Below are positions 17,795 through 29,524 of a DNA stretch of 64,000 bases, piece after piece. Position numbers and translations under genes: made by a program. The stretch lies in NCBI RefSeq assembly GCF_040675855.1, contig NZ_JBEGIK010000001.1, positions 1,922,001 through 1,986,000 of the forward strand. The letters are read 5' to 3'. Position 1 is the stretch's first letter. Each line of letters begins with the position of its first letter. This stretch comes from Microbacterium sp. LWH3-1.2. GTDB lineage: Bacteria; Actinomycetota; Actinomycetes; Actinomycetales; Microbacteriaceae. Below the pieces are notes generated by a model that saw nothing but the letters and a program-made list of their open reading frames with translations, was not told the DNA's origin and searched no databases.

Positions 17795-19294
17795 ATGCCG
17801 ACCTCCACGCCTGTCGCCGCGCCTGCTGACTCCACGGCCACCGAATCCCGCGAGGGCTTCGAGTTCGAGGTCGCCGACCTCGCGCTCGCCGAAGCGGGGC
17901 GCCACCAGCTGCGCCTCGCCGAGAACGAGATGCCGGGGCTCATGGCGCTGCGCGAGGAGTTCGGTGTCGCGCAGCCGCTGAAGGGAGCCCGCATCGCGGG
18001 GTCGCTCCACATGACGGTGCAGACCGCGGTGCTCATCGAGACCCTCGTCGCGCTGGGCGCGCAGGTGCGCTGGGCGAGCTGCAACATCTTCTCCACGCAG
18101 GACGAAGCCGCCGCGGCCGTCGTCGTCGGCCCGACGGGCACGGTCGACGCTCCCGCGGGCGTTCCGGTCTTCGCATGGAAGGGCGAGACCCTCGAGGAGT
18201 ACTGGCGCCTCGCCGACCGCATCTTCGACTGGACCGCGGAGGGCTTCGACGGCCCGAACATGATCCTCGACGACGGCGGCGACGCGACCCTCCTCGTGCA
18301 CAAGGGCGTCGAGTTCGAGAAGACGGGTTCGGTTCCGGATGCTGCGCCCGACGACTCCGCCGAGTACCGCATCGTCCTCGAGACCCTGCGTGCCAGCGTC
18401 TCTCGCGACCCGCAGCGCTTCACGCGCATGGCGGAGGGCCTTCTCGGGGTGACGGAGGAGACCACCACGGGCGTCCACCGACTCTACGAGCTCGCGGCAT
18501 CCGGCGATCTGCTGTTCCCCGCGATCAACGTCAACGACTCGGTGACGAAGTCGAAGTTCGACAACAAGTACGGCATACGCCACTCGCTGCCGGACGGCAT
18601 CAATCGGGCCACCGACGTGCTGATGGGCGGCAAGGTCGCCTTCGTGTGCGGTTACGGCGACGTGGGCAAGGGCGCGGCCGAGGCCCTGCGCGGCCAGGGC
18701 GCGCGCGTCATCGTCAGTGAGGTCGACCCGATCTGCGCGCTGCAGGCCGCGATGGACGGGTACCAGGTCGCGCGTCTCGACGACGTCGCCGACCAGGTCG
18801 ACATCGTCATCACGGGCACCGGCAACAAGGACGTCGTGACCGTCGACCACCTGCTGAAGCTCAAGCACCTCGCGATCGTCGGCAACGTCGGCCACTTCGA
18901 CAACGAGATCGACATGACGGGCCTCGAGTCGCTCGCGGGCGTGGAGAAGGTCGAGATCAAGCCCCAGGTGCACGAGTGGCGCCTGCCGACCGGGCGCAGC
19001 GTGCTGGTGCTGAGCGAGGGCCGGCTGCTGAATCTCGGCAACGCGACGGGGCATCCGTCGTTCGTCATGAGCGCCTCGTTCACGAACCAGGTGCTCGCAC
19101 AGATCGAGCTGTTCACCAAGCGCGACGAGTACCCGACCGCCGTGTACGTGCTGCCGAAGCACCTGGATGAGAAGGTCGCGCGCCTTCACCTCGACGCGCT
19201 CGGCGTGCAGCTCACCGAGCTGACCCCCGACCAGGCGTCGTACATCGGCGTGCCGGTCGAGGGCCCGTACAAGCTGGATCACTACCGCTACTGA
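17795..19294 (+). CDS. ahcY: Adenosylhomocysteinase
   Basis: AhcY splits S-adenosylhomocysteine into adenosine and homocysteine, keeping methylation reactions running and recycling the homocysteine for methionine. The 499-residue protein is of normal length for the long bacterial form. It shows [31 protein letters not shown], the NAD site [13 protein letters not shown] and the C-terminal KLDHYRY with its conserved Lys-Tyr end. GAGAAT six bases before ATG 17795 suggests a leaderless start. The 45-bp gap before it is too short for an S-adenosylhomocysteine riboswitch. It closes the conserved whiB2-ahcY block. Confidence 0.96.
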   Translation: MPTSTPVAAPADSTATESREGFEFEVADLALAEAGRHQLRLAENEMPGLMALREEFGVAQPLKGARIAGSLHMTVQTAVLIETLVALGAQVRWASCNIFSTQDEAAAAVVVGPTGTVDAPAGVPVFAWKGETLEEYWRLADRIFDWTAEGFDGPNMILDDGGDATLLVHKGVEFEKTGSVPDAAPDDSAEYRIVLETLRASVSRDPQRFTRMAEGLLGVTEETTTGVHRLYELAASGDLLFPAINVNDSVTKSKFDNKYGIRHSLPDGINRATDVLMGGKVAFVCGYGDVGKGAAEALRGQGARVIVSEVDPICALQAAMDGYQVARLDDVADQVDIVITGTGNKDVVTVDHLLKLKHLAIVGNVGHFDNEIDMTGLESLAGVEKVEIKPQVHEWRLPTGRSVLVLSEGRLLNLGNATGHPSFVMSASFTNQVLAQIELFTKRDEYPTAVYVLPKHLDEKVARLHLDALGVQLTELTPDQASYIGVPVEGPYKLDHYRY

Positions 19295-19330
19295 CCGCGG
19301 GCGCGGTCGCGCTGGGCGCCCGCGTCCTCC

Positions 19331-19402
19331 CGCGAGACAGCAACCGGGCGACGAGACAGCGGTCGCAAAGCGCAGTCTCGGGGCTCCCGCTGCTGTCTCG
19401 CG
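19331..19402. repeat. Nested inverted repeat between ahcY and the RDD gene
   Basis: Perfect 12-bp arms CGCGAGACAGCA (19331-19342) and TGCTGTCTCGCG (19391-19402) enclose a second dyad CGAGAC/GTCTCG (19352-19357 and 19375-19380). The two genes converge here. The structure could stop transcription from both sides, or be a small interspersed repeat. Confidence 0.6.
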
Positions 19403-19422
19403 AGGACAGGGAGCGGCGGGGC

Positions 19423-20268
19423 TCAGCGCTCGGGGAAGCCGCGCGGCGGGGCCGACACCGGGCCCGCCAGTGCATCCGCGCGTGCGGTCTCGAGCCGCAA
19501 CGCGCGTAGCTCGCGCTCCCGGCGCACGGCGACGACCCCGATGAGGAAGGTCTCGGGATCGACGGACGGCACCGGTGAGACGTGCTCGGCGGCTTCGCGG
19601 GCGAGGGATGCTGCGACCCGCGCGCGTGCGGTGGGCTCCATGCTCGGCGCCGACCTGGCGAACTGAGCCAGACGCCGCGAGAGGCGCTCGGGGAGTCGTG
19701 CGACGTCCGCGACGGCCGCCCACTCGGCCAGCACCGGCGGGATGCCGAGCTGCGGGTCGGGCAGGCGCGGCGTGCGCGTGCGCTCGGAGTAGGTGCCGGC
19801 GAGCAGGTCGCCGAGGCGCTGCGACCGGGGGGTGAAGGCGCCGACGAGCGCGGCGACGGCGCCCAGCGTGAACCACAGTTCGAAGACGCCGACGAGGGCG
19901 CGGATGAACGCGTGCCGGAAGCCCGAGGCTCCGCCGTCGGTGCGCACGATGCGCCCGCCCACGGCGAGCTTGCCGAGGCTGCGCCCGCGAGCGGAGGTCT
20001 CGACGACGGTCGGGATCACGACCATGACGAGCACGAGCAGCACGATCGTGAGGATCGGCATCACCGCCTCGTCCACGGCGCCGATCCCGGTGAGCCAGGT
20101 GAGGCCCCACACCAGCAGCAGGAACACCACGACGCCGAGGATCATGTCGATGATCACCCCGAGCGCCCGCATGAAGAACCCGAGCGGCTGCACATCCAGC
20201 GCGACGGCCTCGCCGGTGAGCACCTCGTCCTGGTGGATGTCGACGATCGAGGGCTCTACGGCGGGCAT
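19423..20268 (-). CDS. RDD family membrane protein
   Basis: This is a 281-residue protein. After a short leader, residues about 25-150 form an RDD domain of three to four membrane helices: FFMRALGVIIDMILGVVVF, then LTIVLLVLVMVVIPTV, ARGRSLGKLAVGGRIVRTDGG and FELWFTLGAVAAL. The C-terminal 110 residues are soluble and Ala/Arg-rich. Its function is unknown; RDD proteins are small transporters or envelope proteins. It pairs head-to-head with a SpoIIM-like protein, as in the Rv3694c/Rv3695 pair. ATG 20268 was chosen because a -10-like TTTACT lies six bases ahead. Confidence 0.85.
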   Translation of the reverse strand: MPAVEPSIVDIHQDEVLTGEAVALDVQPLGFFMRALGVIIDMILGVVVFLLLVWGLTWLTGIGAVDEAVMPILTIVLLVLVMVVIPTVVETSARGRSLGKLAVGGRIVRTDGGASGFRHAFIRALVGVFELWFTLGAVAALVGAFTPRSQRLGDLLAGTYSERTRTPRLPDPQLGIPPVLAEWAAVADVARLPERLSRRLAQFARSAPSMEPTARARVAASLAREAAEHVSPVPSVDPETFLIGVVAVRRERELRALRLETARADALAGPVSAPPRGFPER

Positions 20269-20271
20269 GGC

Positions 20272-20280
20272 TACAGTAAA
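20272..20280. promoter_or_regulatory. Overlapping face-to-face -10 elements of RDD and SpoIIM-like genes
   Basis: On the plus strand TACAGT (20272-20277) is seven bases from ATG 20285. On the minus strand TTTACT (20280-20275) is six bases from ATG 20268. The two starts are only 16 bp apart, so both transcripts would be leaderless and each -35 would lie inside the opposite gene. Confidence 0.5.
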
Positions 20281-20284
20281 GCGC

Positions 20285-21280
20285 ATGGATCTCGACGCGC
20301 TGACCGCCGCTCGGCGCGAGGAATGGGCGCGGCTCGACGAGCTCAGCCGCGCCCGCCACCTCTCGGGCGCCGAGGTGGACGAGCTCGTCACGCGATATCG
20401 CGCGGCCTCCGCCGACCTCGCCGACGCGAAGACGTCCGCGGGCCGCAGCATCCAAGGAGATCACGTCTCGACCATGCTGGGCCGCGCCCGGCTGCGGCTG
20501 ACGGGTGCACCCGAGAACGCGATGCGGCAGATCCCGCGTTTCTTCGCGCTGCAGCTGCCGGCGGCGCTGTACCGCGTGCGGTGGACGACGCTCGCGATCG
20601 CGGTCGGGTTCGTCATCGTGATGGTCGTCGTCGCGCTGTGGGTATCGGGCGACCCCGCGCTGATCGCGAGCCTCGGCAGCCGGGCACAGCTCGAGCAGTA
20701 CGCCGAGAACCAGTTCACCGACTACTACAGCGAGAACCCTGCGGCCGTGTTCGCCGGGACGGTGTGGACGAACAACGCCTGGATCGCGGCGCAATGCGTG
20801 CTGTTCGGCATCACCGGCGTCTGGCCGATCATGGTGCTGGTGCAGAACGCCGTCGGCGTGGGAACCGCGGCCGCGGTGATGGCGGCGTTCGACCGTGGCG
20901 ACGTGTTCGTGCTCTACATCCTCCCGCACGGCCTGCTCGAGCTCACCTGCATCTTCGTGGCGGGCGCCGCGGGTCTGCAGATCTTCTGGGCATGGGTGGC
21001 TCCCGGGCCACGCTCGCGCGGCGAGGCCCTCGCCGCGGCGGGTCGCTCCCTCGCGACGATTGCGATCGGGCTGGTGATCGCCCTCGGCGTCTCGGGGGTC
21101 ATCGAGGGTTTCGTGACGGCGCAGCCGTGGCCATGGCCGGTCAAGATCGGCATCGGCGCGGTGGCGCTGGCCCTGTTCCTCGTGTACATGCTCGTGGTCG
21201 GGCGCCGCGCGCACCGGCTGGGGGAGACCGGAGATCTCACCGAGTACGAGGCCGGCACGCCGACCCTCGTCGCCGGATGA
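20285..21280 (+). CDS. SpoIIM-like (stage II sporulation protein M family) membrane protein
   Basis: The protein has 331 residues. A soluble helical N-terminus (ARLDELSRARHLSGAEVDEL) leads into about five or six membrane helices, including LAIAVGFVIVMVVVALWVSG and FGITGVWPIMVLVQNAVGVG, with HGLLELTCIFVAGAAGL in the middle. HGLLE is the family signature. In non-sporulating Actinobacteria the function is unknown, but it travels with RDD, MoxR and DUF58 proteins in an envelope-related module. Here that module is interrupted by the katG block that follows. Confidence 0.85.
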   Translation: MDLDALTAARREEWARLDELSRARHLSGAEVDELVTRYRAASADLADAKTSAGRSIQGDHVSTMLGRARLRLTGAPENAMRQIPRFFALQLPAALYRVRWTTLAIAVGFVIVMVVVALWVSGDPALIASLGSRAQLEQYAENQFTDYYSENPAAVFAGTVWTNNAWIAAQCVLFGITGVWPIMVLVQNAVGVGTAAAVMAAFDRGDVFVLYILPHGLLELTCIFVAGAAGLQIFWAWVAPGPRSRGEALAAAGRSLATIAIGLVIALGVSGVIEGFVTAQPWPWPVKIGIGAVALALFLVYMLVVGRRAHRLGETGDLTEYEAGTPTLVAG

Positions 21281-24184
<2,904 letters not shown>

Positions 24185-24201
24185 CACCTGCGCAGACGCA
24201 G

Positions 24202-24239
24202 AAGAGCGGCCCGACCCCGGAAGGGGGCGGGCCGCTCTT
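24202..24239. terminator. Bidirectional hairpin between katG and aquaporin gene
   Basis: AAGAGCGGCCCG (24202-24213) pairs perfectly with CGGGCCGCTCTT (24228-24239) around a 14-nt loop. There is no long T tract on either side. The position between two convergent stops supports a terminator serving both. Confidence 0.75.
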
Positions 24240-24257
24240 GTCCTCCGCTGTGATGCC

Positions 24258-25055
24258 TTACGGGACGCGCGCCTCGGCCTGCACCGGGGGCAGCGTGCCC
24301 TTGGGCTCGAAGAGCGCGCGGTGCAGGACGCCGGCGAGGAGGCCGCCGACGATCGGGAACACGATGAACACCCACAGCTGCGACAGCGGACCGGGGCCGC
24401 CGTAGATCGCCGCCGCGATCGAGCGGGCGGGGTTCACCGACGTGTTGTCGATCGGGATCGAGATCAGGTGGATGAGGGTCAGCGTGAGTCCGATCGCGAG
24501 GGGCGCGAGCGCGGCCGTGCCACGCGTGGAATGCGTGACACCGAGGATGATGAGCACGAAGATCGCCGTCAGCAGCACCTCCGCGATGATCGCGGCGCCC
24601 AGCTCGAAGCCGCCGGGCGAGCCGAAGTCGCCGGTGCCGTACCCGTTGGACGCGAAGCCGCCGTCCTGGGCGTTGGCGAGCCAGTTGTCGGTGCCGAAAA
24701 TGCCGATCAGCACGATGACCGTCGTGCCGAGGGCGCCTCCGATCACCTGCGCGATGATGTAGCCGATCGTGTTCTTCCACTCGAAGCGGCCGGCCGCAGC
24801 GAGCCCGAGCGTGATGGCAGGGTTGAAGTGGCCGCCCGAGATCGGACCCCACGCGTAGGCGCCCGCGACGACGGTCAGACCGAACGCCAGCGAGACGCCG
24901 ACGAAGGCGATGCCCAGCGGGTTGCCCTCATCCCCGGCCGGGAAGTTGGCTGCGAACAGCGCAGCGCCCACACCGCCGAAGACGAGCAGAAACGTTCCCA
25001 GAGCCTCCGCGACGAGCCTGTTCACCGTGGTGGGCGGGATGGTGGTATCCGACAT
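24258..25055 (-). CDS. aqpZ: MIP-family aquaporin, AqpZ-like
   Basis: This is a 265-residue channel with six membrane helices and both half-helix signatures, GHFNPAIT and SVNPARS. The length and the lack of the extra loop aspartate seen in glycerol facilitators favour a water channel (AqpZ). Transport of hydrogen peroxide by such channels is known, which would fit its place opposite katG, but that is inference. ATG 25055 is supported by AAGGAG nine bases upstream; an earlier in-frame start at 25091 has no such site. The short insert FASNGYGTGDFGSPGG between helices is somewhat unusual. Confidence 0.85.
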   Translation of the reverse strand: MSDTTIPPTTVNRLVAEALGTFLLVFGGVGAALFAANFPAGDEGNPLGIAFVGVSLAFGLTVVAGAYAWGPISGGHFNPAITLGLAAAGRFEWKNTIGYIIAQVIGGALGTTVIVLIGIFGTDNWLANAQDGGFASNGYGTGDFGSPGGFELGAAIIAEVLLTAIFVLIILGVTHSTRGTAALAPLAIGLTLTLIHLISIPIDNTSVNPARSIAAAIYGGPGPLSQLWVFIVFPIVGGLLAGVLHRALFEPKGTLPPVQAEARVP

Positions 25056-25251
25056 GGCGGACTCCTTTCCTCGCCGCGAGGCTAGCGGCATTTTCAGCGG
25101 TTTCCCAGGAACCGCACGCGAGTGTCCGCGGATAGCGCCTGACCTCGCTGAGTTTCGTCGGATGTTCAGGCGTTCGTTCCCGGCTGTTCCCGGGAGCGGA
25201 TGCGGCGGCCCGAGGTGTCGGTCGCGTTCCCGGTCCTCCGCCCGCTGTATC

Positions 25252-25330
25252 TCGATGGTTTGGGGCGCGTGAGCGACGTTCGGGGCGCGCGGCGCGCGCC
25301 CCGAACGTTCGCGGAGCGCCCAAACCTCGA
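25252..25330. terminator. Long imperfect hairpin after the DUF58 gene
   Basis: A ~78-nt dyad. Outer arms are GGTTTGG-GGCGC near 25257 and GCGCCCAAACC at 25316-25326. Inner arms are ACGTTCGGGGCGCGC (25277-25290) and GCGCGCCCCGAACGT (25294-25308). It lies 10 bp past the DUF58 stop on the minus strand, so it probably ends the DUF58-MoxR operon before the aquaporin promoter. The remaining 200 bp up to the aquaporin start show nothing else recognisable. Confidence 0.6.
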
Positions 25331-25339
25331 CCCGGCGCG

Positions 25340-26641
25340 TCAGAGACGACCGGCCGCCTTCAGAGCGAGGTAGCGGTCGGCGATCCGCGGCGGAAGGTCC
25401 TCGGGGGTCGCGGCGATCGCCTCACCGCCGGCCCGGCCGATCGCGGCGGCGACGACGGCGGCGTCGTGGGCGCTTTGTTCGATCGCGGCCGCGCGGTAGA
25501 CGTCGGCGGCATCAGGGCGTTCGGGGAGAGGATCCTGCTCATCCGTGACGGTGCCGACCAGCACGTGCGCTCCGCGGGCGAGTGCGGGGAGCGACCCGAG
25601 GAACCCGCGCGCCGCCTCGGCGGCGTCCTGCGCGGTGAGCAGCACGACCAGCGACGGGCGGGAGGTGAGCGCGCGCACCTGCGCGAACGCGGCATCCCAG
25701 TCGGTGTCGATCAGCTGCGGCTCCACGGGAGCCATGGCGTCGACCAGGGCCGGCAGCAGTCCTGGCCCGTCCACGCGCGTGACGCGGGCGCGGATCGCCC
25801 GGTCGAACATCAGCAGGTGCACGTGGTCGCCGGCCCGGGTGGCGAGCGCGGAGAGCAGCAGCGCCGACTCCATCGCGGCATCCATCCGCACGCCGTCACC
25901 GACCCGTGCGGCGGCCGTGCGTCCGGTGTCGATCACGATCACGACGTGCCGGTCGCGCTCGGGGCGCCACGTGCGCAGCATCGTCGTGCTCGCGCGGGCC
26001 GTCGCGCGCCAGTCGATCGAGCGCACGTCGTCGCCGCGCACGTACTCGCGCAGCGAGTCGAACTCGGTGCCCTGACCGCGCACCTGCACGCTCGTGTTGC
26101 CGTCCAGCTCGCGCAGGCGGGCGAGCCGCGACGGCAAGTGGCGGCGCGCGGTGAAGGGCGGCAGCACGCGGAGCGCACCGGGCTGGTCGATGCGGGCCTG
26201 GCGTCCGGCGAGGCGCAGCGGGCCCTCGGAGCGCACGACGACGAAGCGGGAGCGCAGCTCGCCGCGGCGCCGGGGGAGGAGCGGGACCGTGATGGTCCGG
26301 ACTTCGCCGGGCGGGATCGCGACGGCGGCGCGTTCCGCCGGCGAGCCGGCGGTGGGCTGCCACGCGTCGCGGACACGGCCGCGCACTGTACGCTCGCCGC
26401 CGTTGCGCAGCACGAGCTCGGCGACTGCGGGCTGTCCGAGGAGCACGCGCGTGGGCATCGTCCGCGTCACGGTGATCCGGCGCGGATCCGGTGCCGCCGC
26501 GGCGTCGCCGAGCGCCGCGAGGAGGCACAGCAGCACCCACCCCGCGGACGCGAGCCATTCGTCGACGCCCGCCGCCGACAGCAGCACGACGGGCAGCGCT
26601 CCGGCGGCGAGGAGCAGCGGCAGACGACCGGTGACGTACAT
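25340..26641 (-). CDS. DUF58 domain protein (von Willebrand-like, MoxR partner)
   Basis: The protein has 433 residues. Two N-terminal membrane helices (LPLLLAAGALPVVLLSAAG, then GWVLLCLLAALGDAAA) lead to a cytoplasmic beta region and the DUF58 core. That core reads LRELDGNTSVQVRGQGTEFDSLREYVRGDDVRSIDWRATAR, followed by a VWA-like domain with the partial MIDAS DTGRT. DUF58 proteins work with MoxR AAA+ ATPases, probably in assembling or maturing other proteins. ATG 26641 is used; it lies 5 bp after the moxR stop, and earlier codons are compositional noise. Confidence 0.87.
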   Translation of the reverse strand: MYVTGRLPLLLAAGALPVVLLSAAGVDEWLASAGWVLLCLLAALGDAAAAPDPRRITVTRTMPTRVLLGQPAVAELVLRNGGERTVRGRVRDAWQPTAGSPAERAAVAIPPGEVRTITVPLLPRRRGELRSRFVVVRSEGPLRLAGRQARIDQPGALRVLPPFTARRHLPSRLARLRELDGNTSVQVRGQGTEFDSLREYVRGDDVRSIDWRATARASTTMLRTWRPERDRHVVIVIDTGRTAAARVGDGVRMDAAMESALLLSALATRAGDHVHLLMFDRAIRARVTRVDGPGLLPALVDAMAPVEPQLIDTDWDAAFAQVRALTSRPSLVVLLTAQDAAEAARGFLGSLPALARGAHVLVGTVTDEQDPLPERPDAADVYRAAAIEQSAHDAAVVAAAIGRAGGEAIAATPEDLPPRIADRYLALKAAGRL

Positions 26642-26646
26642 GCGCG

Positions 26647-27659
<1,013 letters not shown>

Positions 27660-27663
<4 letters not shown>

Positions 27664-28847
27664 CGGGGATTCCTTTCGGGGCGGACGGCCGTGCGGACGG
27701 CGTCCTCGAGATCTCTCAGGCGTGTGCTCAAGGCGACGAGGTCGGCGTCGCCGCGGGCGATGTCGTCGATCAGGGTGCCGCGCACGGTCCGCCGGTCGAG
27801 CCCGGCGCGGCCCGCGGCGGCGTCGGCGATCTCGGGGGCGGCGGCGTTGACGGCGAGCCCGAGAAGTGCGGCGATGCGGCGGAGTGAGCCGATCCGCAGC
27901 CGGTCCGCGGCGTGCAGGGGATCGCCTGCGCGTGCGTAGAGGCGCGCACGGCCTTCGGTCGTCTCGGACGCGCGCACCGTCACCGGCAGCCGCTCCGCGA
28001 CGAGGGGACCGAACCTTCGGCCGCGCCATACGCCCGCCGCGATGCCGGCGACGAGGAGCAGCGCGATGACCGCGCTCACCCAGGGCGGCGTGAGATCACC
28101 GAGGGAGGGGTTCGTGTCGGCGAGGTCGGTGTCGGCGGGACCGGGCACGTACCAGACGACGAGCGGATGCCGCCCCATGAGGTTCGCCGCGAGCGCGGCG
28201 TTGCCGTTCTCGGCGAGGTGCTCGTTGGTGAAGAGCGGGCGGGCGTCCACCGCGGCGACGCGGCCGCCGTCGGCCCCGTCGACGAGGAGCCCGAAGGCAT
28301 CGCCGACGGGGTAGCAGCCGTCGTTCCCGCTGTAGACGGCACCCGGCGCGACGGCGCCGGCGCGGATCGCGTCCTCGATGTCGCAGTCGGGCTCGATCGC
28401 GGTGTCAGGCGCGACTCCGGCGGGGGCGGAGCCCGCGAGCAGCAGGTCGAGTGTGCGGGCGCGCGGTTCGACGAGCACGATGTCGGTGGCCCCGGCCGCG
28501 AGGTCGGCGAGCGCGTCGTCCGAGAGCGCCGGCGCGTCGGGCAGCACGAGGGTGGCGGGTCCGGTGCGGAGAGCCTCGGTCGCCGACGCCCGGTCGCGCA
28601 TGACCCGCACCTCGACGCCGTGGTCGCGCAGGATCTCGGCGAGGGCGCGGGTGCCGGCGGGGCCGGTCGAGTCCGGGTCGAGCGCATCGCGCTGGGTCCA
28701 CTGGTTCGCCGCCGACACCGCACCGCCGATCCCGCCGATCACGAGCAGGGCGAGCCCGATCGCGACCCACGTCGCGATTCGCCGGCCGCGCCGGGGCGCA
28801 GCATCCGGTGTCGACGTCTCCGGCGGGCTCGCGGTCGCGGTGCTCAC
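27660..28847 (-). CDS. DUF4350 domain membrane protein
   Basis: The protein has 395 residues. A membrane helix at about 25-45 is followed by a DUF4350 domain outside the membrane (DSTGPAGTRALAEILRDHGVEVRV and a Rossmann-like LVLPDAPALSDDALADLAA). A second helix follows near residue 255 (VSAVIALLLVAGIAAGVW), then a cytoplasmic tail with LYARAGDPLHAADRLRIGSL. It is a standard member of the MoxR-DUF58-DUF4129 operon in Actinobacteria; biochemical role unknown. GTG 28847 and the stop at 27660 both overlap their neighbours by 4 bp, so translation is coupled through the operon. Confidence 0.87.
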
Positions 28848-29524
28848 GCGGGGACCTCCTCGCGCACGACGGGGCGCGCGGAGACGACGGCGTCATCGGC
28901 GGATTCGACGAGGCGGTAGAGCTCCTCGGTGCCCGGACGGCGCAGATAACGGACGTCGTCGAAGGCGGTCGCTGCGGCTTCGAGCCGGGGTTCGAGCGCG
29001 GGGAAGGCGGCGCCTGCGGCTCGCGCGAACGCATGCACGGTGGCGCCCGGGGGCGGGTCGACGACGCCGCGCTCGAGGCAGCCCCGGGCGAGAGCGCGGA
29101 ACCGGAGCACGATGGCGGCGTCCCAGTCCGAGGCGCGTGCGCGCTCGGCCGCGGCCGAGCGCAGTTCGGCGGCGGAGCGGTGCTCGGCCTCGCCGAACAG
29201 CAGCGGTGTCCGCGGCGCGGCGCGGCGCGTGACTCGCGGCATGCCCCACAGCAGGAACGCCGCGACGATGACGACGGCGACCACGATCGCCGCGACCAGC
29301 GCGAACGTGGAGCCCCAGCCACCCGAGAGGTCCGGATTGAGCAGCGACATGATGAAGTCGCCGACGGCGCGCGCGATCCGGTCGAACGGCGTCGGCTCGG
29401 CGATGTCGTAGGCGGGGTCCGACAGCTCCTGCTCCGCCCACCGCCGCGCTTCGTCACCGTCCGGCGTGAGGGGCGGGACGGCGTCGAGGACGCGCGCGAG
29501 GGCGCGGAGAGCGGCGGGGGTCAC
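28844..29524 (-). CDS. DUF4129 domain membrane protein
   Basis: The protein has 226 residues with one central membrane helix (FALVAAIVVAVVIVAAFLLWG). A cytoplasmic DUF4129 domain follows with the typical ASDWDAAIVLRFRALARGCLERG and the late DVRYLRRPGTEELYRLVE. DUF4129 resembles the C-terminal part of actinobacterial transglutaminase-like proteins that also associate with MoxR and DUF58. GTG 29524 forms a GTGA overlap with the stop of the preceding gene; the long upstream reading frame is a shadow of that gene. Confidence 0.85.
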   Translation of the reverse strand: MTPAALRALARVLDAVPPLTPDGDEARRWAEQELSDPAYDIAEPTPFDRIARAVGDFIMSLLNPDLSGGWGSTFALVAAIVVAVVIVAAFLLWGMPRVTRRAAPRTPLLFGEAEHRSAAELRSAAAERARASDWDAAIVLRFRALARGCLERGVVDPPPGATVHAFARAAGAAFPALEPRLEAAATAFDDVRYLRRPGTEELYRLVESADDAVVSARPVVREEVPA

